Of a stretch of DNA of 29,843 nucleotides, positions 7,987-16,105 are shown one piece after another (positions within the stretch are counted from its first letter, which is position 1; each line of letters starts with the position of its first letter). The stretch is from an uncultured Acetobacteraceae bacterium. Lineage in GTDB: Bacteria > Pseudomonadota > Alphaproteobacteria > Acetobacterales > Acetobacteraceae. Under the pieces are notes generated by a model that was not told where the DNA came from, did no database searches, and saw nothing but the letters and a program-made list of their open reading frames with translations. Made by a program: the position numbers and the translations under genes. The stretch is from NCBI GenBank assembly GCA_937874445.1, contig CALNAL010000293.1, positions 1 to 29,843 of the forward strand. Reading direction: 5' to 3'.

Positions 7987-10076
7987 GACGGGGCTCCCTC
8001 GAAGCCCAGGCGGGCATTCTGGCGCGTCTGCTCGGCGAGCCGATCAGACACTGCCTGCGCCGTCGCGTTCGGGTCCGCGCTGCCCTGGACGTTGATGGTA
8101 ACCGTGTTGTGGCTGTCCACGTTGTTGTTTACGGCGGCTGCCGGCGCCCCGCCAGTACCGGCGGGCGCAGATGTCGCCAAGGTCGGGGCGGCTGGTGCCG
8201 TCGGCCCGGAGCCGCTGGCACCTTCCTTCGAGCCCGAGGAAATGCCAAGCGCAGAAGCAACTTTCCCGCCAACGCTGCGGGCCAGGTCCACGGTGCCTTT
8301 GATGGCGTCGATCACTGGTTGGATCTTGCCAAGAGCCGACTGGAACACGGCCACTACGCCGTCCCAGAGCTGCTGGAAGAACGCCTTGACGGGCTGCCAC
8401 GCCGCCTGCACTTCGGCGACAACGCTTTTCAGCCAGTCCGTCACCTGCTGCATCGAAGGCAGCGCCGCGGTGAAACTGGCTTTGACGTCGTCCCACAGTG
8501 GGCCGAAGTAGGCTTTGATCTCGTCCCAGTTGGCGACGATGGCCGCAGGAATACCGATGAAGGGGGCGAGTGCCGCGAGCAGCACCTGGGCCCATGTCGT
8601 GTTCTCGAACCAAGCCCAGACCTCGCCGAGTTTCTGCTTCACCCAATCCCAGGCGGCTGGAATCTCCCGGGCAACCTCCGCCACTCTCCGGGCTGTGGAG
8701 ATGACGCCCTGGCCGAAGGAGGTATTGCTGAACCAAGCCCAGACTTCGGTGAGCTTCTCCTTCACCCAGTCCCAGTTCTCATAGATCACGATTGCCGCTG
8801 CTGCGGCGGCCGCCGCGAGGAGCATCATCGGCCCCATGGCAACCAGACTGACGCCCTGGAACAGGCGAAGTCCCATCATCACGACACGCACGGCGCCCTG
8901 AACCGCAACCAGCGCCGCGACGATGCCGAGGAAGTTGCTGATGAGCTCGGTGATGATGGGATGCGCCTCAGCGAATTCCTTCACCACGTTGACGAACTCG
9001 GTGACCTGCTTGACGGCATATGTCAGGGGGGCGAGGAGCGGAGTCCCGAACGCATCGCCGAGATTGGACACCGCATTGTGCAGGTCGCCGAGTTGCTGGG
9101 AGAGCGTGCCCTGATTCTTCTCGGCCTCCTTGGCGGCCTCGCCCTCAGCGTGGTGGAGCTTCTGCGTTCCATCAGCAACGCCGTCGAGGTTCTGCATCAG
9201 CAGCGCGAGCAGACGCCCCGAGCTGCCCAGCCCATTCTCGAACGCCTGTACGGCCTTTGGCCCTTGCGCCTGCAATCTGCGCAGGGTGGCGATGAGGTTC
9301 ACCTGGCCGTCCGAAAACCGGACGAGCGGGACATTGGCTTTCTGGAAGGCGTTCTGCCCATCCTTCCCGACCTTCAGCAGATCCTCTGCCATGGTCGCAA
9401 AGCTGGTCCCCGCATTGCGGACGGCGCCCGATTTGGTCAGGACGGCGATGGAGGCAAGGGTCTGGTCGACGCTGAGGCCTAACTGCTTCGCTGCGCCGGC
9501 CGCCTGACCGAGCGAGCGGGCCATGCCGGCTCCTGCATCGGGCGACATCGATTTGGTCAGGACGGCGATCTTGTCCGCCACCTGCTGCATGCGCTCGGCC
9601 ACCGGAAGCGTGGCGTCTCCGATCGTCTGCATCGCCGGGCCGAGCAGCTTGGCCGCCTCATTCGCGCTGACCCCGAAGATGTTGGAGATCTGCGCCGTCG
9701 CCTTCATCGACTCCTGCGCTGCCTCCAGCGATCCGGTGTAGCGGGAGAGCGTGGTCTGCGCGGCGGTGATGTCCTCCGCGCTGCGGTTGTAGGAGGTGGA
9801 AAGCGCCTCAGCCTGCTCCTTGGCCTCGGCCAGGGCTTCTTTCGTCGCATCGGTCGCCTGAGCCAGCCGCACCTGCGCATCCTGCATCTCCATCGCAGGC
9901 TCGATGATGTGCTCGAGCGCCTCGAAGCCGGCAAAGACCTCGGCGGCGGCTGCACCGATCTCGGCGAAGCTGTGCTGGGTGTCTTCCAGGCTGTGCTGGA
10001 CGTGCTCCAGCGGTTCGGAGATGCGGTCCTGCAGCTCGATGAGAAGCTGGATGAGAGCGGATTTTTCGTCGGCCAC
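7983..10076 (-). CDS. tail tape measure protein (GTG start)
   Basis: This 697-residue protein sets tail length. The N-terminal 350 residues are long helical coiled coil, with an alanine/glutamine-rich region and KAVQAFENGLGSSGRLLAL. A hydrophobic stretch lies at about 375-432 (LISNFLGIVAALVAVQGAV, then MLLAAAAAAAAIVIYE). Two near-copies of a tryptophan-rich segment follow 41 residues apart (NWDWVKEKLTEVWAWFSNT and AWDWVKQKLGEVWAWFENT). The start is a GTG overlapping the chaperone extension TAG (TAGTG) with AGGGGGC before it. Position after the chaperones and before gpU confirms the assignment. Confidence 0.9.
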   Translation of the reverse strand: MADEKSALIQLLIELQDRISEPLEHVQHSLEDTQHSFAEIGAAAAEVFAGFEALEHIIEPAMEMQDAQVRLAQATDATKEALAEAKEQAEALSTSYNRSAEDITAAQTTLSRYTGSLEAAQESMKATAQISNIFGVSANEAAKLLGPAMQTIGDATLPVAERMQQVADKIAVLTKSMSPDAGAGMARSLGQAAGAAKQLGLSVDQTLASIAVLTKSGAVRNAGTSFATMAEDLLKVGKDGQNAFQKANVPLVRFSDGQVNLIATLRRLQAQGPKAVQAFENGLGSSGRLLALLMQNLDGVADGTQKLHHAEGEAAKEAEKNQGTLSQQLGDLHNAVSNLGDAFGTPLLAPLTYAVKQVTEFVNVVKEFAEAHPIITELISNFLGIVAALVAVQGAVRVVMMGLRLFQGVSLVAMGPMMLLAAAAAAAAIVIYENWDWVKEKLTEVWAWFSNTSFGQGVISTARRVAEVAREIPAAWDWVKQKLGEVWAWFENTTWAQVLLAALAPFIGIPAAIVANWDEIKAYFGPLWDDVKASFTAALPSMQQVTDWLKSVVAEVQAAWQPVKAFFQQLWDGVVAVFQSALGKIQPVIDAIKGTVDLARSVGGKVASALGISSGSKEGASGSGPTAPAAPTLATSAPAGTGGAPAAAVNNNVDSHNTVTINVQGSADPNATAQAVSDRLAEQTRQNARLGFEGAPS

Positions 10077-10249
10077 TACCGCCCCCTGTTGCGCCTCTCC
10101 AGCTCACGCTGCTCGTTCTCGATCTGCTGGCCCATGGCGCGGTACCACCAGGACAGCTCCGGCAAATCCATGGCCCCCAGGTCGGAGACCTGGAAGCCGT
10201 ACCGCACCATGCCGGCTAGCGCTGCCCCCGAAGGGACCGCGCCTTCGGA
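10076..10249 (-). CDS. frameshifted chaperone extension (gpE'-like)
   Basis: In the -1 frame relative to the chaperone, 57 codons from the slippery site to a TAG at 10076-10078 contain no stop. The tail reads MVRYGFQVSDLGAMDLPELS, WWYRAMGQQIENEQRELERR and a basic end, similar in style to the second part of P2 E+E' and lambda G-T products. The frame has no good own start beyond an internal ATG at 10210, and the TAG overlaps the tape measure GTG by one base. These facts favour synthesis by frameshift from the gene before it. Confidence 0.75.
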   Translation of the reverse strand, partial: SEGAVPSGAALAGMVRYGFQVSDLGAMDLPELSWWYRAMGQQIENEQRELERRNRGR

Positions 10250-10830
10250 AAATTTACCTTCGCGACCTTGTTGACGATCTCCAGCATGTCGCCCACCGGA
10301 AATTCGCCGACATCAACTCCGGTCTCCCCTTGGCCGCTCTGATGCAGGATGTTGATGGCGCCGAGGATGTTCCCCTCGTTCAGCCGGGCCCGGAAAGCCA
10401 AGTCGGTCGGCTCGGGGAATATCTCGACGCAGTGCTTTGCCAGATCGATCATCAGGTCGAGGCCGATCTTGGCCATGTCGATCTCGCCGATGGTGCCGTA
10501 CTGCTGCTGCACCGCGATGAAGGCGCGGCCCGACATGCGCCCGATCGTCGCCACGCGCTCGTCGGACAGCTCGGCGATCTCGACCATCGGAACCGGCTTG
10601 CGCGGTCCCACGGCGGCAGTCGGCGGCGTGGGCGCGGCCCCCGGCGGGGGCACGACACCGTCGGCCGTGGCGGTGGTATGCCGGATGGCGTCCCGGGGGG
10701 CCGGCTGTGCGGGGCGCATGCCAAGCACCTTCGCCACGCTGGGGCCGAGATCGACGTTGATGCCGCCTTCCAAGGTCCTGCTTCCCGGCTGCGCCCGGGT
10801 GGCGGAAATCGGCTGCACGGGAGCATTCAT
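10216..10830 (-). CDS. tail assembly chaperone (gpE-like), short form
   Basis: The 204-residue protein has a disordered proline-rich N-terminal half (about 25-85) and a helical C-terminal half (ERVATIGRMSGRAFIAVQQQ, then KHCVEIFPEPTDLAFRARLN) typical of gpE/gp41-type tail assembly chaperones, which escort the tape measure before the tube polymerises. It sits between tube and tape measure genes. Near its end is a heptamer A AAT TTT followed by a hairpin; a -1 slip there would enter the open frame of the extension (next entry), giving a 251-residue long form. Short and long forms are the usual paired chaperones in long-tailed phages. Confidence 0.82.
   Translation of the reverse strand: MNAPVQPISATRAQPGSRTLEGGINVDLGPSVAKVLGMRPAQPAPRDAIRHTTATADGVVPPPGAAPTPPTAAVGPRKPVPMVEIAELSDERVATIGRMSGRAFIAVQQQYGTIGEIDMAKIGLDLMIDLAKHCVEIFPEPTDLAFRARLNEGNILGAINILHQSGQGETGVDVGEFPVGDMLEIVNKVAKVNFPKARSLRGQR
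10228..10255 (-). promoter_or_regulatory. programmed -1 frameshift site: A-AAT-TTT plus hairpin
   Basis: On the transcribed strand the heptamer AAATTTT (10255-10249) is in the correct register to be read A AAT TTT, a valid X XXY YYZ slip site. It is followed directly by CCGAAGG-CGCGGTC-CCTTCGG (10248-10228), a perfect seven-base stem with a seven-base loop. The gap between slip site and stem is shorter than the usual five to nine bases, so the stem may act partly opened. The short form terminates ten codons after the slip. Confidence 0.75.
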
Positions 10831-10833
10831 GGC

Positions 10834-11355
10834 TTAGCCCCCCTGGTTGGTGCGGAATGCGGAGAGCTGATCCACTCCGCCGACGATGAACTGGTTGGAG
10901 GCGGCGTCGATCATGAAGATCTCGACCCCGCCGATGTAGAGTTCGGAATGCCAGACATCCATCGTCGAGGTGTACTCGACGTTCTCCTGCGCCTTGAACC
11001 CGACCTTGCCAGCATCGGAGATGATGCCGGTCAGGTTGTAGATGACCGGGGTCTCGGAGACCTCGCCGGCGGAGGAAAGCGTCTGGAGGTTTCCCATGGC
11101 CGAGAGCGACGTCATGGAGCTGCTGTCGCAGAGGGACCTGATGGTGCTGGCATCATAGGACTGCCACTTCTGCGTCGCCTCGAGCGCCTCCCACCCGGTG
11201 GGGATCTTGATGGCCATCGCCATGCCGAGCCCCTTGTAATCCTTCGTGATCCGGCGCGGATGCGGGATCTCGATCTCGGCCGCCCTGCCCAGGAGATCGA
11301 CGCCGTTGAGGAAGACGTTGCAGCTCCAGAGCGTGTTGATGATCAGGCTACTCAT
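10834..11355 (-). CDS. tail tube protein (P2 FII-like)
   Basis: The 173-residue product follows the sheath gene and fits the contractile-tail tube family: INTLWSCNVFLNGVDLLGRA at the start, IPHPRRITKDYKGLGMAMAI, and VIYNLTGIISDAGKVGF with EIFMIDAASNQFIVGG at the end. Hexamer rings stack to form the DNA conduit inside the sheath. Length is normal. It ends three bases before the chaperone gene begins. Confidence 0.87.
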   Translation of the reverse strand: MSSLIINTLWSCNVFLNGVDLLGRAAEIEIPHPRRITKDYKGLGMAMAIKIPTGWEALEATQKWQSYDASTIRSLCDSSSMTSLSAMGNLQTLSSAGEVSETPVIYNLTGIISDAGKVGFKAQENVEYTSTMDVWHSELYIGGVEIFMIDAASNQFIVGGVDQLSAFRTNQGG

Positions 11356-11367
11356 GAGCTCTCCCCG

Positions 11368-13692
11368 TTAACCGCTGGTGGTCGATGTGCTGCTGCTGGT
11401 GGTGGTCGGGCCGATGGAGGACAGCAGATTGATATCGACCGTCGTCTTGAAGGTGATGCGCTCGGCCGGAGGCGGCGGCATGCAGTCGATCTCGAAGACG
11501 ATCTGCCCGGCCGCGAGCTGCGTCGCGGGGTTGTCGTCCGAGGAGTAGGTCAACGTGCTGCCCGACAGGAGGGCTCCGCGCCCCACCAGAGAGCGGATCA
11601 GGCCGCGGCCGGTCGTCAGGATGTTGTTGATCAGGCCGTTGCTGATGGGCTGGTCGGTATACTGCAGCGCGGTGAGCTGGATCGATTCCTCGAGGACGTC
11701 GAGGACGCGCCGGATGGGAATGAAGTTGTCCGGGACCGTCGAGGAGGGATACTCCGCGCTCCGGTTCCCCCACACGCGCAGCCCGGTGCCGAACATGTTG
11801 AAGACGGTGAGGATGCCGGCGGCGTTGAGGTTCTGGTTGTCGGCGGTGCCGTCGAAGGCGGACATGTACATCGTCACGTCCGGCCCGGCGATCGGCGAGA
11901 TGATGTCGGTGTTCGAGGCCGAGTACCAGTAGCCCTTGGAGATATCCACCGCTGCCTGGCGCGCCGCCACGAACTGCGAATAGGCATGCCCCGACGCAGT
12001 GTCGCTCAGCTTGCCCTGCACCGGAGAGCCGAGGCTGTTGATGGTCACAGCAGTCGGATCGACCACGCCATCGACAGAATAGGTCTGCGTCGGGAAGCAG
12101 AGCACATCGCGATTCGAGGACGTGTTGAACACCGCGCCCGAGACGCTCCGGTTGGCGATGGCCTGGGCAACCGTCGTGCCGGGCGCCGAATCCTTGTAGG
12201 CCATAGCCCGGATGGAATTCGCCAGCGTCGTCATCGCCGAGGCGACGGTCAGCTCCTTCGAGTAGCCGGGGGCCTCCAACAGCTTCGGCCAGTAGCCGAA
12301 GAGGTTGAAGCTCAGGAGGAAGGCCTGCATTCCGGTATAGGTGCTGCCGGAGATGGCGCCGACGATGTCGCTGTTCGTCACCTTCGAGGGATCGCAGTAG
12401 CTGAACGAGGAGAGCAGCTGCTGCCCGGTGACGATCGCTCCGCCGCTCACCGCGCTGAGCGCACCGTTGACATAATCGACCGTATAGTCGGTGTTCTCCA
12501 CGTAGGTCGTGGTGCCCAGCGCATTCTTGATCACCACAGTGCTGGGAGGGCCGCCCCACGTCACCGCGAAAGTCGCACCGGTGCCGGTACCGGTGGTCGA
12601 TGCCTGTGCGACGGGGCTGCTCGGGGTCGTGGTGTAGGAGCCGGCGGTGGTGATCGACGCGCTCAGCACGCCCCAGGCGGCCGAGGTGAAGGTGGCGCCC
12701 GTCCCCGATCCGGTGGATGAGGCCTGCGTGAGGCTGGCGGCCTTGACCGTGTAGGCGCCGCCTGCGGCGATGGCAACGCTGGCCACCCCCATCACGAGCG
12801 AAAGCGCGGCACCTGTCAGGCCCGCGCCGGTGACCGGCTCATCGGTCAGAACCGCCGGGTTGACGCTGTAGCCGCCCGCCGCGGTAATCGAATTGACCGC
12901 CGTGATGGCGCCCCCGGCGACGGTCACAGAAGCCCGGAACTTGGTGCCGGTACCGGTGGTTCCAGTCACGGTCTGCGTGCCGTTGGTGCCGCCGCTGCCG
13001 CCCGCGGCGATGGTGGCGGAGGAGACCTGCGTGGTGACCACGGAAAGCTGGGCTGGCGTGGTGGCGGTGCCGCCGGAGGCGGTAATCTTGTCGCCCGGGG
13101 CGTAGGAGTGCGCGCTCGCGCCGCCCGGGGCGTTGACCACCACGGAGGTGAGCGTGACGGTGCCGACGGTCAGGACAGCCGGCGTGGCAGCGGAGCCACC
13201 GGCCAGCGTGATGGTATCGCCCCCGTTGTAGCTAGTTGCCGGAGACCCGCCGCCCGCGGAGGCGACCGAGACTGCCGTGGCAGTGGCGTCCGGCGTGCCC
13301 GGCAGCCCCGGGCCGATGATGCCCATGTGGCCGAGCGACACCACCTGCGGGGCGCTGGCCGGCATCGTCACCACCTGCCCCGACACCGCGGTGTTGTGCA
13401 CCAGCGGGTTGAAGACGTTGACGACGATGGCCTGCCCCTGGCCCTCCTTGCTCATGATGTCGAGCGCGGTGGGGATCGTGTAGCCCTTCACGCGGGGGCC
13501 GAACACGGAAGCGTCGCGCGACCCGTTGACCTGCGTGGGCGTGTTCGGCTGCGGCACCGTCAACGATGTGCTCTCCAGCCACTCCGGCGCAGTGCCGACC
13601 AGCCCGATGACGGCGGAACGCACGATGGTGGCGGAACTGCCGCCGCTGTCGGTTTCGAGTGTCTCGATGCCGTGCAGATAGGATGCCGCCAT
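11368..13692 (-). CDS. tail sheath protein with beta-repeat insertion
   Basis: This 774-residue protein is the contractile sheath. Its N-terminus (HGIETLETDSGG, then IVRSAVIGLVGTAP) and C-terminal half (TDRPISNGLINN-like, with RVLDVLEESIQLTALQYTDQ and IVFEIDCMPPPPAERI) match the Mu/P2-type sheath family. It is far longer than the usual 390-500 residues because of an insertion at about 137-380 made of glycine/threonine-rich repeats of roughly 40 residues. A further module at 395-432 (YVENTDYTVDYVNG, then SGGAIVTGQQL) resembles the end of the neighbouring gp37-like protein. The C-terminus ends in a Ser/Thr run. Subunits would contract to drive the tube through the envelope. Confidence 0.87.
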   Translation of the reverse strand: MAASYLHGIETLETDSGGSSATIVRSAVIGLVGTAPEWLESTSLTVPQPNTPTQVNGSRDASVFGPRVKGYTIPTALDIMSKEGQGQAIVVNVFNPLVHNTAVSGQVVTMPASAPQVVSLGHMGIIGPGLPGTPDATATAVSVASAGGGSPATSYNGGDTITLAGGSAATPAVLTVGTVTLTSVVVNAPGGASAHSYAPGDKITASGGTATTPAQLSVVTTQVSSATIAAGGSGGTNGTQTVTGTTGTGTKFRASVTVAGGAITAVNSITAAGGYSVNPAVLTDEPVTGAGLTGAALSLVMGVASVAIAAGGAYTVKAASLTQASSTGSGTGATFTSAAWGVLSASITTAGSYTTTPSSPVAQASTTGTGTGATFAVTWGGPPSTVVIKNALGTTTYVENTDYTVDYVNGALSAVSGGAIVTGQQLLSSFSYCDPSKVTNSDIVGAISGSTYTGMQAFLLSFNLFGYWPKLLEAPGYSKELTVASAMTTLANSIRAMAYKDSAPGTTVAQAIANRSVSGAVFNTSSNRDVLCFPTQTYSVDGVVDPTAVTINSLGSPVQGKLSDTASGHAYSQFVAARQAAVDISKGYWYSASNTDIISPIAGPDVTMYMSAFDGTADNQNLNAAGILTVFNMFGTGLRVWGNRSAEYPSSTVPDNFIPIRRVLDVLEESIQLTALQYTDQPISNGLINNILTTGRGLIRSLVGRGALLSGSTLTYSSDDNPATQLAAGQIVFEIDCMPPPPAERITFKTTVDINLLSSIGPTTTSSSTSTTSG
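12553..13284 (-). repeat. Gly/Thr-rich beta-repeat insertion inside the sheath gene
   Basis: Sheath residues 137-380 hold about five degenerate repeats of roughly 40 residues. Recurring pieces are IAAGG or ITAAGG, TGTGT or GSGTGATF, and VTVAGGAIT-like strands. The DNA copies are diverged, so the repeats are old. The insertion is likely surface exposed, as sheath variable domains usually are. Confidence 0.7.
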
Positions 13693-13701
13693 GGATGCCC
13701 C

Positions 13702-14544
13702 CTAGTTGTGCGGGACGAGCGGCGCTCTGCCGCCGCCGGATACTGCCTCCACCACATCGGCGGAGGCATACGTCGCGTTTACTATTGTGCCGTTCGCGAT
13801 CGCGCCGCCGGCGAGGGCGGCCACGGTCCCGAGCAGGCCATTCACGGAATAGTCGGTGCCGAGCACATAGACGCGGCCGTTGCTGGCGTCGGTCAGCGCC
13901 ACCGAACTGATGTTCTGGACCGGGAAGGCAATGCTTCCTCCGGCGAATGTGAGCTGCACGGGCGCCTGTGGCTGCGGCGTTTGCCCAGCCGCCTCCACGA
14001 GAAGGACGCTCGCCAGTTTCGTGAGGGCGTAGGTGGCCTCCTGCTTGGGCCTGCGGGTCGGCACCTTGAGCCGCATGTCGTAGAGCCAAACACCACCTTC
14101 GGCGTCCTGCCCATCAAAGGTTTCCTCGGTGAAGTAGGCGTGCCGGCAGCCGGGTACTGAAAAGCCCGTCAGCGCCGCCTCGATGGCCTCGATCAGCGCG
14201 TAGACGCTGCCGGTGCCGGTGATGGCCCAGGCCGAGAGCTTCGCCTCGACATGGACCGAGAACTCGATGGTGCGGTCCTGCACCATGGAATCGGTGGCGT
14301 CGGGTTGGCCGAACTGCGTCTCGCGGTAGCGCACCAGCGCGAAGGCGATGGAGGTGCTCTTCCACCAGGTGTCGAGATCGAAGTTCGGGAAGCTGTAGAC
14401 CGAGATCGGCAAGGGGGCCGGCGCCGCGGCAAAATAGCCGGTGAGCTGCGCCGCGATGGCGTCCTGAATGGCACCGATGTCGAGCGCCCGGCTGGCGATC
14501 CGGCCGCCCCACGCCGTGGGGTCCATGGTGACGGGGATCGTCAT
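13702..14544 (-). CDS. Mu gp37-like tail protein (DUF1834 type)
   Basis: Of 280 residues, roughly 1-195 match the Mu gp37/DUF1834 tail protein: an N-terminal ALDIGAIQDAIAAQLTGYF helix, FPNFDLDTWWKSTSIAFALV, a VSVHVEAKLSAWA-type strand, and ALIEAIEAALTGF. The remaining residues are an added beta module at 224-262 (VYVLGTDYSVNGLLG, then AALAGGAIANGTIVNATY) that also occurs in the adjacent sheath. The protein is thought to sit at the head-proximal tail end. It is coupled upstream by ATGA. Confidence 0.72.
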   Translation of the reverse strand: MTIPVTMDPTAWGGRIASRALDIGAIQDAIAAQLTGYFAAAPAPLPISVYSFPNFDLDTWWKSTSIAFALVRYRETQFGQPDATDSMVQDRTIEFSVHVEAKLSAWAITGTGSVYALIEAIEAALTGFSVPGCRHAYFTEETFDGQDAEGGVWLYDMRLKVPTRRPKQEATYALTKLASVLLVEAAGQTPQPQAPVQLTFAGGSIAFPVQNISSVALTDASNGRVYVLGTDYSVNGLLGTVAALAGGAIANGTIVNATYASADVVEAVSGGGRAPLVPHN

Positions 14545-15017
14545 CGGCTGTGCGGCAACACGATCTGCAGCGCGAACCGCTGCGCGGCGACGGCGTTGAA
14601 CTCCGAAGGTGGCGTCACCACCTGCCGGCCACCGAGGCGCACCTTCTGCACAAGCCCCCCCAGCGTGACGCTGGCCGTGCTGTCGGCCAGGTCGTTGATC
14701 GCGTCCTCGACGGCATCGGCGAGATCGTTGAATGCCGCGGTCTGCGTCGTGTCGGTCGGCTCCTTCACCGTGGTCATCATGTAGATGTAGAGCGACGGGG
14801 TGAGCATGACCCGCGCCGGCAGGAAGGCGCTGGGACGGTCATACCCCTCCCCGGCTTCCACCAGTGCGAAGGCCGGAAACGTGCCGATCAAAGGTGGCGC
14901 CGCGAGGTTCAGCGGTCGCCGAAGCGCCTGCGCAAAGCCCGGGGGTGCCGGCGCCAGCAAGGCTTTCTGGAGCGCCGAGAACAGGGCCGCGTAGATGGCC
15001 TCTCGCCCGAGGGCCAT
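14541..15017 (-). CDS. putative tail completion/terminator protein
   Basis: The 158-residue protein begins MALGREAIYAALFSALQKAL, with a following PRPLIGTFPAFALVEAGEGYD-type region and a central LTPSLYIYMMTTVKEP strand, then acidic helices and LGGRQVVTPPSEFNAV. Its size, fold pattern and place between gp10-like and gp37-like genes suit a tail completion or tail-terminator protein. The ATG at 15017 overlaps the previous stop by one base. The family identity is not certain. Confidence 0.65.
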   Translation of the reverse strand: MALGREAIYAALFSALQKALLAPAPPGFAQALRRPLNLAAPPLIGTFPAFALVEAGEGYDRPSAFLPARVMLTPSLYIYMMTTVKEPTDTTQTAAFNDLADAVEDAINDLADSTASVTLGGLVQKVRLGGRQVVTPPSEFNAVAAQRFALQIVLPHSR

Positions 15018-15631
15018 CACATCACCCCCGCCATGGCACGCTTCACGGCGGCCCCGATCTCGGCCTCGATCTTCGGCTGCATGGTCTTGAATGCGTCGCG
15101 CACGAAGTGGTGCGCTGGAATCGTCACCTGGCGCACGAGCTTGAAGAGCGGGACGAAGTCGTTCTTCCCCTTCCCGCCGCTCCACTTGGCCCCGAAGATG
15201 ATGCCGTTCTCGATGAAGGTGCGGTCGTAGCCGTTGGCGGTGGCATCGCGCGGGGCGAAGCGCACCACCCCCGCGGCCGTCTTGGCGGCATCGAGCGGAA
15301 TGGCAAGGAACTGGCCGTGCGTCGGCACAACGGTGCCGCCCTCTTCCTGGATGCGGGCATAGGGCAGCCCCTGCCCCACCAGCACCTTGCCTGAGACCTT
15401 GGCGCCACTGTCCGTCACGCCGCCGCTCTGCGCGCTGCCCTTCAATGCTCCCGTGCGTACGGCCAGGCCGGACTCGCCGTACTGATGCTTGACCTCGCGG
15501 GCGACGTCATAGGTCAGCTTGAGGACGGTCTTCCGCCCCTCGGCGCGCACGGCCGGGGTAAGAGCGCGCAGCTTCCCGATGAATTGCCGGTCGCCGGTCA
15601 CGGTACAGGAGACCATTCCGGCCATGGTCAC
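15017..15631 (-). CDS. HK97 gp10-like neck/tail completion protein
   Basis: The 204-residue protein shows the HK97 gp10 family features: an early helix (KLRALTPAVRAEGRKTVLKL), ARVRTGALKGS-like sequence (LAVRTGALKGSAQSG), a YARIQEEGGTVV strand, and PAHHFVRDAF near the C-terminus. The family joins heads to tails. The frame opens with a GTG overlapping the preceding TGA (GTGA); an ATG two codons later is an equal candidate. It ends in a TGATG overlap with the next gene. Confidence 0.8.
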   Translation of the reverse strand: MTMAGMVSCTVTGDRQFIGKLRALTPAVRAEGRKTVLKLTYDVAREVKHQYGESGLAVRTGALKGSAQSGGVTDSGAKVSGKVLVGQGLPYARIQEEGGTVVPTHGQFLAIPLDAAKTAAGVVRFAPRDATANGYDRTFIENGIIFGAKWSGGKGKNDFVPLFKLVRQVTIPAHHFVRDAFKTMQPKIEAEIGAAVKRAMAGVM

Positions 15632-16095
15632 TCCAGACCCGGAGCCGGCGGCGTGGAATCGCTCTCGTTGCCCGCTGGCGCGACAGGCAACTGGTTGTCG
15701 TCCATGCCGATGTTGAACTGGGGCGGAACCCGATCGGCGTCGAGTTCCTGCTGCTGCTTGTCAGCCACCGAGATGCCGCCGGCATAGGGCATCGCGCCTC
15801 CCCGGGAGATGGCGAACCCCTCGAAGGTGGCGGCGCGGGCGGCATAGGCTCGTGCCCGGTTCGAATAGTTTTGCTTGAACTCGCCCTGCACCGAGTCGGC
15901 GAGGCGCGACGTGTTGGCCGCGATGGCGCGGCAAGCCTCCGCCGCGGCCCCCCAGATTGATCCGCGTTGCGAGAGGAAGAAGCTGATCTCCTCATCCTGC
16001 AGCTGAGGGTCGCTCGCAAACGTGTCACCGATCGTCAGGCGCACCTGCATCGTCGGGTTGCCGGCGAGCTGCGAGGGATCGTACGTCCAGGTCAT
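15628..16095 (-). CDS. head-tail connector (gp6-like adaptor)
   Basis: The 155-residue protein opens with MTWTYDPSQLAGNPTMQVRL, then IGDTFASDPQLQDEEISFFL and an alanine-rich helix AAAEACRAIAANTSRLAD. This is the pattern of gp6-like connector (Ad1) proteins that dock under the portal and close the filled head. Its C-terminus is an acidic/proline tail. The order connector, gp10-like, tail completion matches the neck module in other tailed phages. Confidence 0.8.
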   Translation of the reverse strand: MTWTYDPSQLAGNPTMQVRLTIGDTFASDPQLQDEEISFFLSQRGSIWGAAAEACRAIAANTSRLADSVQGEFKQNYSNRARAYAARAATFEGFAISRGGAMPYAGGISVADKQQQELDADRVPPQFNIGMDDNQLPVAPAGNESDSTPPAPGLE

Positions 16096-16105
16096 CTCCG
16101 GGCGC

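Noticed and set aside
10076..10210. Independent small gene starting at the ATG at 10210
   Set aside because: It lacks a good ribosome site and the -1 frameshift from the chaperone explains the frame better.
9904..12720. Long plus-strand open frame of over 900 codons across tube, chaperone and sheath genes
   Set aside because: It is a GC-rich antisense shadow: arginine/histidine/glycine-rich, no domain, and it crosses several well-identified minus-strand genes.
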